Assembly (NCBI GenBank): GCA_002477465.1
Contig: DLPV01000003.1
Coordinates: 233,436 to 245,570 of the forward strand
DNA: 12,135 nt
Direction: 5' to 3'
Origin: Gammaproteobacteria bacterium UBA7449
GTDB lineage: Bacteria; Pseudomonadota; Gammaproteobacteria; Pseudomonadales; Pseudohongiellaceae
Under the pieces are notes generated by a model, which worked only from the letters and a program-made list of their open reading frames with translations, searched no databases and was not told the DNA's origin. Positions 1-6,376 of the stretch are shown here, piece after piece. Within the stretch, counting starts at the first letter, position 1. Every line of letters begins with the position of its first letter. The position numbers and the translations under genes were made by a program.

Positions 1-369
1 ACTAAGTGAAACTACAGACGCAAATGGTTTGACAGGGGGCAGAAGGCCCCGGCGAAAACCGGGCAATATCAACGTGACGAGGCAGCGGCGGAAACGCAGC
101 TAGCAATGGTCGACCCGGTCCGGGTTGATGGCAATCATGAACAATTCTCTTCAGTAGCAGAGCGAGAGATCATCATACCATTGCCCGGCGCAGTGGGTTA
201 ACTCTGCCTGTTGATTTTCAGCACAGGAATCGGCTATCGGTAGGCTGCCGTGGCAGAGTAGAATATCGAAGTAATCAGATCCTGTTGCTTATAGGCGAGT
301 TCTCACTAGCACTGATCGATCCCATTTTGGAGACTTCAACACTGCCGCCTGGGTGGTGTAGGAACTAAC
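1..369. other. Intergenic region / leader upstream of psd
   Basis: No supportable gene lies in this stretch. One forward frame is open from the left edge to a TAG at 101-103 and ends in a strongly basic tail (reads ...RQRRKRS). It could be the C-terminus of a gene lying to the left, but 33 open codons is not significant. The DNA is rich in inverted repeats: CCCGG/CCGGG at 48-52 and 59-63 around a CGAAAA loop, ACCC/GGGT at 113-116 and 122-125, and an 8-bp pair at 201-208 and 252-259. Promoter elements for psd presumably lie here, but no hexamer pair is good enough to call. Confidence 0.5.
201..259 (+). repeat. 8-bp inverted repeat with nested hairpin in psd leader
   Basis: ACTCTGCC at 201-208 is exactly complementary to GGCAGAGT at 252-259, leaving a 43-nt loop. 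Inside the loop, CCTGT at 207-211 can pair with ACAGG at 223-227; this overlaps the outer arm, so the two folds partly compete. A direct repeat ATCGG-CT-ATCGG sits at about 229-240. It could be a folded leader RNA for psd, an unannotated small RNA, or chance. No T-run follows that would make it a terminator. Confidence 0.3.
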
Positions 370-1242
370 GTGTCGCGACTGTTTATATTTCTACAGTACT
401 TGCTACCGCATCATGCCCTGTCGCGCTTGACGGGCAAATTTGCCGAGGGGCGCTTTGCCAAGAATTTACTGATCAGCTTGTTCATTAGCCGCTATCAGGT
501 GGATTTGAGCGATGCTGAGAATGAAGACCCCGAGGCCTTCGAGAGTTTCAATGCTTTCTTCACCCGTGCATTGAAGCCGACGGCGCGGCCCATTAACGAC
601 TTGCCAGGCGCAATAGTCTGCCCTGCTGATGGCGCCATTAGCGAACTCGGCGCGATCGAGGAAGATCGAATTCTGCAGGCCAAGGGTCGAGACTATACGG
701 TTGGCCAATTACTCAGCGACCCGGAGCTTGCTGACAGTTTTACAGGCGGTTCCTTTGCCACCGTTTATTTGTCGCCGAGGGATTACCACCGTGTCCATAT
801 GCCGACAGCGGGTAAACTGCTGCGTACTATTTATGTGCCTGGCAAGCTATTCTCAGTGAATCGCAACACCGCAGATTCAGTACCAGATTTATTCGCACGT
901 AATGAGCGCCTGGTCTGTCTATTTGAAACAACAAACGGCCTGATGGGTCTGGTGCTGGTTGGGGCGATGATAGTTGCCGGTATCGAAACAGTTTGGTCTG
1001 GACAGATATGCCCGGGCCCTAACAAGGCGCGCAAACTTACCGACTTCAGTCAGCATTCGCCGCCGATTGAATTGGCTAAAGGTGCAGAGATGGGCAGATT
1101 TAAATTGGGATCAACTGCGATTGTGCTGTTTGAGCCAAACGCCGTTATTCTCGACTCAGCACTGCAGGCCGATTCTCCTGTGCGCATGGGAGAACACCTC
1201 GCACAATCCACTCAGGTATTACTCAAGCAGAGACCGTCATGA
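370..1242 (+). CDS. psd: Phosphatidylserine decarboxylase proenzyme
   Basis: Pyruvoyl-dependent enzyme that decarboxylates phosphatidylserine to phosphatidylethanolamine at the inner membrane, the last step of PE synthesis. At 290 aa it matches the shorter bacterial form and lacks the roughly 30-residue acidic tail of E. coli Psd (322 aa). The self-processing site LGST is at residues 246-249; family knowledge puts cleavage between Gly247 and Ser248, Ser248 becoming the pyruvoyl group of the small alpha chain. The other triad residues are visible as Asp87 in CPADG and His143 in DYHRVHMP. N-terminal FLQYLLPHHALSRLTG resembles the membrane-associating start of the family. The start is GTG at 370, supported by AGGA (364-ish) about 7 nt upstream and by alignment with the E. 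coli N-terminus. The stop overlaps the rpiA start (ATGA), implying co-transcription and translational coupling. Confidence 0.97.
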   Translation: MSRLFIFLQYLLPHHALSRLTGKFAEGRFAKNLLISLFISRYQVDLSDAENEDPEAFESFNAFFTRALKPTARPINDLPGAIVCPADGAISELGAIEEDRILQAKGRDYTVGQLLSDPELADSFTGGSFATVYLSPRDYHRVHMPTAGKLLRTIYVPGKLFSVNRNTADSVPDLFARNERLVCLFETTNGLMGLVLVGAMIVAGIETVWSGQICPGPNKARKLTDFSQHSPPIELAKGAEMGRFKLGSTAIVLFEPNAVILDSALQADSPVRMGEHLAQSTQVLLKQRPS

Positions 1243-1913
1243 CACAAGATGAACTAAAGCAAGCCGTCGCCAAAGCGGCTTTTGACTATGTTGAAAGTAA
1301 ACTGGAAGACAAAATGGTAATCGGCGTGGGAACTGGTTCCACCGCGAATTTTTTTATTGACGAGTTGGCAAGCATTGGGCACGAGCTATATGGCGCAGTC
1401 GCCAGTTCCGAAGAAACAGCCCAGCGCCTGAAGTCCCATAACATTCCAGTCTACGATCTCAATAGCGCTGGGCCGATTGAAATCTACGTAGACGGCGCTG
1501 ATGAGTGCAATCCCTACCTGCAACTTATAAAGGGTGGCGGCGCAGCTTTGACTCGCGAGAAAATCATTGCCGCAGCATCGAAAGAGTTCGTCTGCATTGC
1601 AGATGAATCAAAGCAGGTGAAAATTCTCGGTGAGTTTCCACTACCGGTGGAGGTCATTCCCATGGCCAGAAGTTACGTCGCCAGGAAAATCGTTACGCTT
1701 GGCGGTGACCCGGTCTACCGCGAGGGCTGCGTTACCGATAACGGTAACCACGTTCTCGACGTCTACCACATGAAAATCATGGATCCGCGCAAACTTGAGC
1801 ACGATCTGAACCAGATAACCGGTGTTGTGACCAATGGACTTTTTGCCGAGCGCGGCGCTGACGTGCTGCTGCTGGGTACCGACAGCGGAGTGGAGACAAT
1901 AAAATCCCGATAG
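1239..1913 (+). CDS. rpiA: Ribose-5-phosphate isomerase A
   Basis: Cytosolic enzyme that interconverts ribose 5-phosphate and ribulose 5-phosphate in the non-oxidative pentose phosphate pathway. Length 224 aa is close to E. coli RpiA (219). Family signatures are in order: phosphate-binding GTGSTA at 31-36, DGADE at 85-89 carrying the catalytic-site aspartates Asp85 and Asp88, and KGGGAALTREK at 98-108 with Lys98 and the catalytic base Glu107. The C-terminal half carries the expected GCVTDNGNHVLDV and GVVTNGLFA segments. The ATG sits inside the 3' end of psd with a 4-nt overlap; only a weak AGAGA ribosome-binding sequence is visible, as expected for a translationally coupled gene. Product connects functionally to transketolase at the other end of the window. 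Intact, nothing missing. Confidence 0.97.
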   Translation: MTQDELKQAVAKAAFDYVESKLEDKMVIGVGTGSTANFFIDELASIGHELYGAVASSEETAQRLKSHNIPVYDLNSAGPIEIYVDGADECNPYLQLIKGGGAALTREKIIAAASKEFVCIADESKQVKILGEFPLPVEVIPMARSYVARKIVTLGGDPVYREGCVTDNGNHVLDVYHMKIMDPRKLEHDLNQITGVVTNGLFAERGADVLLLGTDSGVETIKSR

Positions 1914-1942
1914 CGCGCCTGGACTACTGTTCCAGAAGCGCG
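1914..1942 (+). terminator. Hairpin directly after rpiA stop (possible 3' end)
   Basis: CGCGCCTGGA at 1914-1923 pairs with TCCAG (1931-1935) and GCGCG (1938-1942), giving a 10-bp GC-rich stem broken by a two-base AA bulge, with loop CTACTGT. It starts at the base after the TAG. No T-run follows (ACGGGGTATTTC), so it is not a canonical intrinsic terminator; it may protect the mRNA 3' end or work with Rho. Confidence 0.45.
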
Positions 1943-2049
1943 ACGGGGTATTTCAAGCGGAGAGATTACAGAGAGGCAGCAGTCACAGCCTTTTCAGGTC
2001 TGGGATTGTTGCTTGTTAACAACCTCTTATGAATCTCTGGCAGCTTGCG

Positions 2050-2066
2050 GACTCTTGCGAAGAATC
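2050..2066 (-). terminator. Small hairpin after the cold-shock gene
   Basis: Reading the minus strand, GATTCTT and AAGAGTC form a 7-bp stem (one G-U pair) around CGC, about 8 nt past the stop of the cold-shock gene. The G-U pair would be a C-A mismatch on the plus strand, so the fold favours the minus-strand RNA. No T-run follows, so a terminator role is only a guess. Confidence 0.25.
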
Positions 2067-2073
2067 TTATCGA

Positions 2074-2283
2074 TTACAGCGGATTTACGTTTTCCGCCTG
2101 GGGGCCTTTCTGGCCTTGGGTAACCTCCATGGTCACTTTTTGCCCTTCGTGCAGTGTTCTTCTTCCTGAACCATTGATAGCGCTAAAGTGTACAAAGACA
2201 TCTTTACCACCTTCCTGTTCAATGAAACCGAATCCTTTCTCGTCGTTAAACCACTTAACGGTACCCTCAACTGTATCTGACAT
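2074..2283 (-). CDS. Cold-shock protein (CspA family, single CSD)
   Basis: A 69-aa single cold-shock domain, the size of E. coli CspA (70 aa). These proteins bind single-stranded RNA/DNA and act as RNA chaperones in the cytoplasm; some members are cold-induced, others constitutive or growth-phase linked, and the sequence does not decide which. RNP1 (KGFGFI, 16-21) and RNP2 (VFVHF, 29-33) are intact, with Trp11, Phe18, Phe20, Phe30, His32 and Phe33 on the nucleic-acid face. The loop after HFSAI reads GSGRRTL: Arg41 stands where CspA has Tyr42, removing one aromatic stacking residue. The start ATG is preceded by AAGAGA at a workable distance. It is monocistronic, convergent with rpiA, and has an unusual U-rich leader. 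The exact paralog (A/C/D/E/G) cannot be assigned. Confidence 0.95.
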   Translation of the reverse strand: MSDTVEGTVKWFNDEKGFGFIEQEGGKDVFVHFSAINGSGRRTLHEGQKVTMEVTQGQKGPQAENVNPL

Positions 2284-2297
2284 ACTTATCTCTTGCT

Positions 2298-2330
2298 AAA
2301 AAATCAAAAAAACAGATTGTGCTTGCGCAC
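2298..2330 (-). promoter_or_regulatory. U-rich leader with GCAA-tetraloop hairpin upstream of cold-shock gene
   Basis: In the minus-strand RNA, GTGC-GCAA-GCAC (2330 down to 2319) forms a 4-bp stem closed by a GNRA-type tetraloop. Six nucleotides later comes a run of seven U (2312-2306) and then six U (2303-2298), just before the ribosome-binding site. Cold-shock mRNAs often have long structured leaders that control stability and translation. This one could be such an element or a weak attenuator. The stem is short, so the call is tentative. Confidence 0.35.
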
Positions 2331-2518
2331 TAACTCACACCAGTTACAACCCTGGTATCTCGAGTGTACGCCCTATGCTCTGTAGATGGAATGCCTATTT
2401 AGAATGAATTTGTGACAATTTTTTGGCCATTCAGAAAAACCCTGCTGCGGTACTCTCTATTTATTGCGTTCCGTCAGTTCAGCCACTCAGTGCTTCTGTG
2501 CCAGTGCACATGCAAAGG

Positions 2519-3919
2519 TTACAAATCGAAAACCTTGCCTGGATTAAGGACATTGTTGGGATCAAAAGCCTGCTTGATCACTCTCATGTATTCGATTTCT
2601 TGTTCGTCTCTCGAATACTTCAGGTAGGGTTTCTTGAGCAGACCCACACCGTGTTCCGCTGAGATGCTGCCGCCATGTTGTTGCACGATGGAAAAAACCT
2701 GACTGGACACCGCACCGCACTTGTCAAAAAATTCCTGCGGTTCCAACCCAGTCGGTTTCAATATATTCAGGTGAACATTGCCATCACCAATATGTCCGAA
2801 CCAGATGATTTCAAATTCCGGGTATTCCGCCCGCACCAGCTTGTCCACATCGTTAAGAAACTGCGGCACTGCAGATACGCGGACAGCGATATCATTCTTG
2901 TATGGCGTAAACTGTGCGATGGTTTCGGAGATGTCCTCCCGCAGACGCCACAGGTTTTCAGCTTGAGTCAGGCTCTGACTAATCGTGCCATCGACAATCC
3001 AGCCCTGCTCCAAACAGTGTTCGAACAGCTCCATCGCCGTCTCAAGATCCTGATCTGCACGCTGCTCAAACTCGATCAGCGCATAGAAATTGGACTGGCT
3101 CTCAAATGGCCTTGCCAGACCCTTCTCCGCAATCACATGCTGCAGGGCCTGCTCGGAAAAAAATTCGAATGCCGTGATGGGTAAACGATTTTGAAATGCT
3201 TCCAGGACCGGCATGGTAGAGGTCATGTCTTCCACGCCGAGCACCAGCACGGTCGGGTCGCAAGGCGGTGCAGTCAACGCCATAGTGAGTTCAACGATTA
3301 CTCCCAGCGTACCCTCTGAGCCAATAAACAGGTGGCGCAAGTCATAGCCAGTGGCGTTCTTGCTGAGGCCGCGATTCAGGTCGAGCAAATCGCCCTTGCC
3401 AGTAACAACCTTCATACCGGTTACCCAGTTACGAGTCAGCCCATAGCGAATGACCTTGATGCCGCCGGCATTAGTGGCAACATTTCCCCCCAGCTGGCTG
3501 GAACCTGATGACGAAAAATCTACCGGGTAAAACAGGCCCTGTTCGACTGCGAACTGCTGCAGTTGCTCAGTGACCACGCCTGCCTCGCAGCTTACTTGTC
3601 GATCGGCTGCGTCGAATCCCAGAATCTGGTTCATCCGATCCAGAACCAGCACGACTTCCCCGTGAGACGCGACTGCACCTCCGCTCAAGCCGGTTCTGCC
3701 GCCTGAAGGCACCAGTTTGAACGCCATCTCGTTCGCCAGCCGCACCACCGCCTGCACTTGCGCCACGGTCTTTGGCATCACCACCAGGGCCGGGTTGACG
3801 GGAAACTGTTTGGTCCAGTCGCTGCCGTAGGTCTCTAGATCACTTGCTTCAGTCTTGACCCAATCGGCGCCCACGATATCGCTTAGCGCCGGGATCAAGG
3901 CTTCTATTTCAGTACTCAT
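2519..3919 (-). CDS. d2hgdh: D-2-hydroxyglutarate dehydrogenase (FAD-binding oxidoreductase, GlcD-like)
   Basis: Member of the VAO-fold/FAD_binding_4 plus FAD-oxidase C family. At 466 aa it reads along its whole length like the Pseudomonas enzyme encoded beside serA, which oxidises D-2-hydroxyglutarate to 2-oxoglutarate and passes electrons to the respiratory chain through ETF. The FAD-binding half shows PSGGRTGLSGG (71-81), SSSGSSQLGGNVATNAGG (136-153) and FIGSEGTLG (198-206). The C-terminal half has FGHIGDGNVH (374-383; His376 and His383 likely metal ligands), AEHGVG (421-426; Glu422, His423) and the closing NPGK (459-462). It is divergent from serA across 203 bp. SerA reduces 2-oxoglutarate to D-2-hydroxyglutarate, so the context supports this assignment over glycolate oxidase GlcD or D-lactate dehydrogenase. 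The ribosome-binding site before the ATG is weak. Confidence 0.88.
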   Translation of the reverse strand: MSTEIEALIPALSDIVGADWVKTEASDLETYGSDWTKQFPVNPALVVMPKTVAQVQAVVRLANEMAFKLVPSGGRTGLSGGAVASHGEVVLVLDRMNQILGFDAADRQVSCEAGVVTEQLQQFAVEQGLFYPVDFSSSGSSQLGGNVATNAGGIKVIRYGLTRNWVTGMKVVTGKGDLLDLNRGLSKNATGYDLRHLFIGSEGTLGVIVELTMALTAPPCDPTVLVLGVEDMTSTMPVLEAFQNRLPITAFEFFSEQALQHVIAEKGLARPFESQSNFYALIEFEQRADQDLETAMELFEHCLEQGWIVDGTISQSLTQAENLWRLREDISETIAQFTPYKNDIAVRVSAVPQFLNDVDKLVRAEYPEFEIIWFGHIGDGNVHLNILKPTGLEPQEFFDKCGAVSSQVFSIVQQHGGSISAEHGVGLLKKPYLKYSRDEQEIEYMRVIKQAFDPNNVLNPGKVFDL

Positions 3920-4035
3920 TGTCAGGGTCTTTTTCTGGGTCTGTTTCTAAAAGGTGGTCTGGGAATCTCAAAGCGCCGGGATTCAGTTTGCAGCCGAAGC
4001 CCGTTCCCGTCTGCGTTGAAACGCGTCGGGTAAAA

Positions 4036-4063
4036 TTGGGCCACTCAAAAAGCGCTTTATGTT
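4036..4063 (+). promoter_or_regulatory. Possible sigma70-type promoter of serA
   Basis: TTGGGC (4036-4041) and TATGTT (4058-4063) are separated by 16 bp, about 60 bp upstream of the serA ATG. The match to consensus is modest (3/6 and 4/6). The -10 overlaps a 10-bp palindrome ATGTTAACAT (4059-4068) that could be a protein-binding site. Weak evidence. Confidence 0.25.
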
Positions 4064-4122
4064 AACATACGCGCCCTAAGCAGCCGACCCTCACACAAAT
4101 ATTCCCGATTCAAAAACTCGCG

Positions 4123-5361
4123 ATGTCAGATTCACAATCCACTTCCCTTGAAAAAAGCAAAATCAAATTCTTGCTGCTTGAAGCAGTGCATCAGAGTGCG
4201 CTGGATACCCTGCGCCGCGCGGGCTATGAGAACGTCGAGTATCTGAAAACCTCCCTTGGCGAAGGCGAGCTAAAAGAGCGAATTGCCAATGTCCATTTCG
4301 TCGGTATTCGTTCTCGCTCGCAGCTGACCGAGTCAGTATTTGCTGCGGCCAAAAAGCTGCTGGCCGTGGGTTGTTTCTGCATTGGCACAAACCAGGTCAA
4401 CCTGGATGCTGCCCTGCGTCGCGGCATTCCCGTGTTCAATGCACCCTTTTCAAATACGCGCAGCGTCGCAGAACTTGTCATTGGCCAGGCCATCCTGCTG
4501 CTTCGAGGCATTCCGGAAAAGAACGCACTGCTACACCGGGGGATCTGGCAAAAAGCCGCCAAGGGTTCTTTTGAAACCCGCGGCAAGAAGCTGGGGATTG
4601 TTGGTTACGGCAATATTGGCTCTCAGCTCAGCGTACTGGCTGAATCCATGGGCATGGAAGTCTACCTGTATGACGTGGTGACCAAACTGCCACTGGGTAA
4701 TGCCAGGCAGCTTGGCTCTCTGCAGGAGCTACTGAACAAGTGCGATGTCGTTAGTCTGCACGTCCCCGAAACCACGGAAACGCGAGATCTCATCGGTGCA
4801 GCCGAACTGGCTGAGATGAAAGACTCCGCCATCCTGATAAACGCATCACGCGGCACCGTAGTCGACATCGACGCCCTGGCTCAGGCTCTGGCGAGTAAAA
4901 CCATTGCCGGTGCTGCTATCGATGTATTCCCATCCGAACCAAAATCCAATGATGAGGAATTTCTGTCACTGCTGCGTGAATTCGATAATTGCATTATCAC
5001 ACCACATGTCGGCGGCAGCACCATGGAGGCGCAAGAAAACATCGGTATCGAAGTGAGCGAGAAGCTGGTGAAGTATAGCGACAACGGTTCCAGTTTCACC
5101 TCAGTGAACTTTCCCGAAGTTTCACTACCCGCCCACCCTGGCCATCACCGGCTTTTGCATATCCATGAAAATGTGCCTGGAGTTTTATCCCAGATAAACA
5201 ATGTGTTTTCTGAGACAGGTATCAATATTACTTCCCAGTACCTGCAAACCAATGACAAAGTGGGCTACGTGGTTATGGATATTCACGAGCAGTACAGTGA
5301 AATCGCCTTACAGCGACTCAACCAGGTTAACGGAACCATTCGCTGCCGCGTACTGTTCTAG
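4123..5361 (+). CDS. serA: D-3-phosphoglycerate dehydrogenase (with ACT domain)
   Basis: First enzyme of the phosphorylated serine pathway, oxidising 3-phosphoglycerate to 3-phosphohydroxypyruvate with NAD; known also to reduce 2-oxoglutarate to D-2-hydroxyglutarate. At 412 aa it aligns almost throughout with E. coli SerA (410). The N-terminal substrate domain carries CFCIGTNQV and NAPFSNTRSVAELV (about 84-120). The Rossmann motif GYGNIG is at 161-166. The catalytic set is Arg243 (ASRGTVVD), Glu272 (SEP) and His295 (TPHVGG), matching E. coli Arg240, Glu269 and His292. The C-terminal ACT domain (from about 343) retains His348, Asn350 and Asn368, the serine-effector positions, so feedback inhibition by serine is expected. 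No clear ribosome-binding site precedes the ATG; the start is set by homology. Its stop overlaps the convergent hydrolase stop. Confidence 0.97.
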   Translation: MSDSQSTSLEKSKIKFLLLEAVHQSALDTLRRAGYENVEYLKTSLGEGELKERIANVHFVGIRSRSQLTESVFAAAKKLLAVGCFCIGTNQVNLDAALRRGIPVFNAPFSNTRSVAELVIGQAILLLRGIPEKNALLHRGIWQKAAKGSFETRGKKLGIVGYGNIGSQLSVLAESMGMEVYLYDVVTKLPLGNARQLGSLQELLNKCDVVSLHVPETTETRDLIGAAELAEMKDSAILINASRGTVVDIDALAQALASKTIAGAAIDVFPSEPKSNDEEFLSLLREFDNCIITPHVGGSTMEAQENIGIEVSEKLVKYSDNGSSFTSVNFPEVSLPAHPGHHRLLHIHENVPGVLSQINNVFSETGINITSQYLQTNDKVGYVVMDIHEQYSEIALQRLNQVNGTIRCRVLF

Positions 5362-6341
5362 TCTATTGTGTCAGCAGTATCACTTGTACCGGTAAGCTCG
5401 CCCAACTTTGCGAATATCTTGTCACGATAAGCCAATGACTCATTGACCATGTGGTGCCTCGCACCCTCAATGAAGTATGTTTTGCTTGCGGGAAACTTAC
5501 GGGCAATTAGCGGCAGGTTTTTCTTCCAATCAACCGTATTATCGTCAGTCCCCTGAATAATATGCAGTGCTGATGCATGACTGTCCGCTTTTAAAAAGCG
5601 CTTCTGATACTCCGCCATCGCAGTAACCCAAGCGGTGGGCAAAGTCTTACTCTGGAGCTCATCAGAATTTCTCAGGAAGGCCAGAAAGTCTTCATCGTGA
5701 CTGTTGCGCGCAAAGCTCCGCCTGATTCCCGGCAAAAACAAACGGGTCAGGTAGAATACAAAGCGGCTCAGTGACCAGCCAACAGGATATAGCAAAGGGC
5801 ACAACAGGATAGATTGCTCAAAGTTGGCAATGCTTTGTAGCTTATGGTGCTGAAAACTATCCATTAACACCGCAGATCCCGTGCTCTGCCCAACAGCTAC
5901 CCAGGGGCGGGGAAGCGCAGCGCTTTTCGCAGCACCCAGACAATCTGTAAACGCTTCGCAATACTCCTGAAATGAGCCGATGCTCGCCGGTTTTCCCGAA
6001 GACAGCCCATGGCCCGGAAAATCGAAAATCACCACGGATATTCGGCAACCAAGGCAGTATTGAATGAGGTGACGGAATAGGCCGACGTGATCATAGTAGC
6101 CGTGCAATAAAAACGCGGTGCCAGACTCCACCTGAGGGAGGCAGAAATACTGGCAAACCACGGTGTACTCGTTGCTTGAAATTACGCCAATGTGATGGGT
6201 AAATTCCAGGCCGAGGCTTTCACCATCGATACCATAGTGGCGCCGATAGCGCGTCAGTAACTCGCTCTCCGGCGCGGCGTGCTCGAAATCAAGCGGTGTA
6301 AGCTGCTCCCGCAGGCGTTCGGCCTCTTGCCGGGTAAACAC
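5358..6341 (-). CDS. Alpha/beta hydrolase (serine aminopeptidase S33 / monoacylglycerol-lipase-like)
   Basis: A 327-aa predicted serine hydrolase of unknown substrate. The nucleophile elbow is GQSTG (151-155), making Ser153 the nucleophile. The oxyanion-hole motif HGYYDHVG begins at His80, and DFPGHGLSSGKP (107-118) is the loop typical of this family. Asp267 (GTDDNTVDW) and His296 (GARHHMVNE) complete a likely triad by comparison with monoacylglycerol lipases. Residues about 180-205 form a hydrophobic cap segment that may contact lipid. No signal peptide is seen, so it is probably cytoplasmic. The start is GTG at 6341 with AGGA about 6 nt upstream. It follows fba by only 35 nt and is likely co-transcribed with it as the last gene of the tkt cluster. 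It could be a lysophospholipase, an esterase or a metabolite-repair hydrolase; the sequence does not decide. Confidence 0.85.
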   Translation of the reverse strand: MFTRQEAERLREQLTPLDFEHAAPESELLTRYRRHYGIDGESLGLEFTHHIGVISSNEYTVVCQYFCLPQVESGTAFLLHGYYDHVGLFRHLIQYCLGCRISVVIFDFPGHGLSSGKPASIGSFQEYCEAFTDCLGAAKSAALPRPWVAVGQSTGSAVLMDSFQHHKLQSIANFEQSILLCPLLYPVGWSLSRFVFYLTRLFLPGIRRSFARNSHDEDFLAFLRNSDELQSKTLPTAWVTAMAEYQKRFLKADSHASALHIIQGTDDNTVDWKKNLPLIARKFPASKTYFIEGARHHMVNESLAYRDKIFAKLGELTGTSDTADTID

Positions 6342-6376
6342 TGTGTTCCTGCCTGCCCTTGATTCCGACTGCTGTC

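Noticed and set aside
2..103. Open forward frame from the left edge ending in a basic tail
   Set aside because: It could be the end of an upstream gene, but 33 stop-free codons are not significant and the overlapping minus-strand frame is open too.
106..201. 31-codon ORF starting ATG at 106, upstream of psd
   Set aside because: No ribosome-binding site, no recognisable features, and a length expected by chance.
2339..2356. ACCAG/CTGGT hairpin upstream of the cold-shock gene
   Set aside because: A five-base stem with an eight-base loop is common by chance.
2675..3184. 169-codon plus-strand ORF inside the D-2-hydroxyglutarate dehydrogenase gene
   Set aside because: It is antisense to a strongly conserved coding region, with no domain or ribosome-binding site.
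4059..4068. ATGTTAACAT palindrome upstream of serA as a regulator site
   Set aside because: Ten bases is too short to be convincing alone; kept only as a note on the possible promoter.
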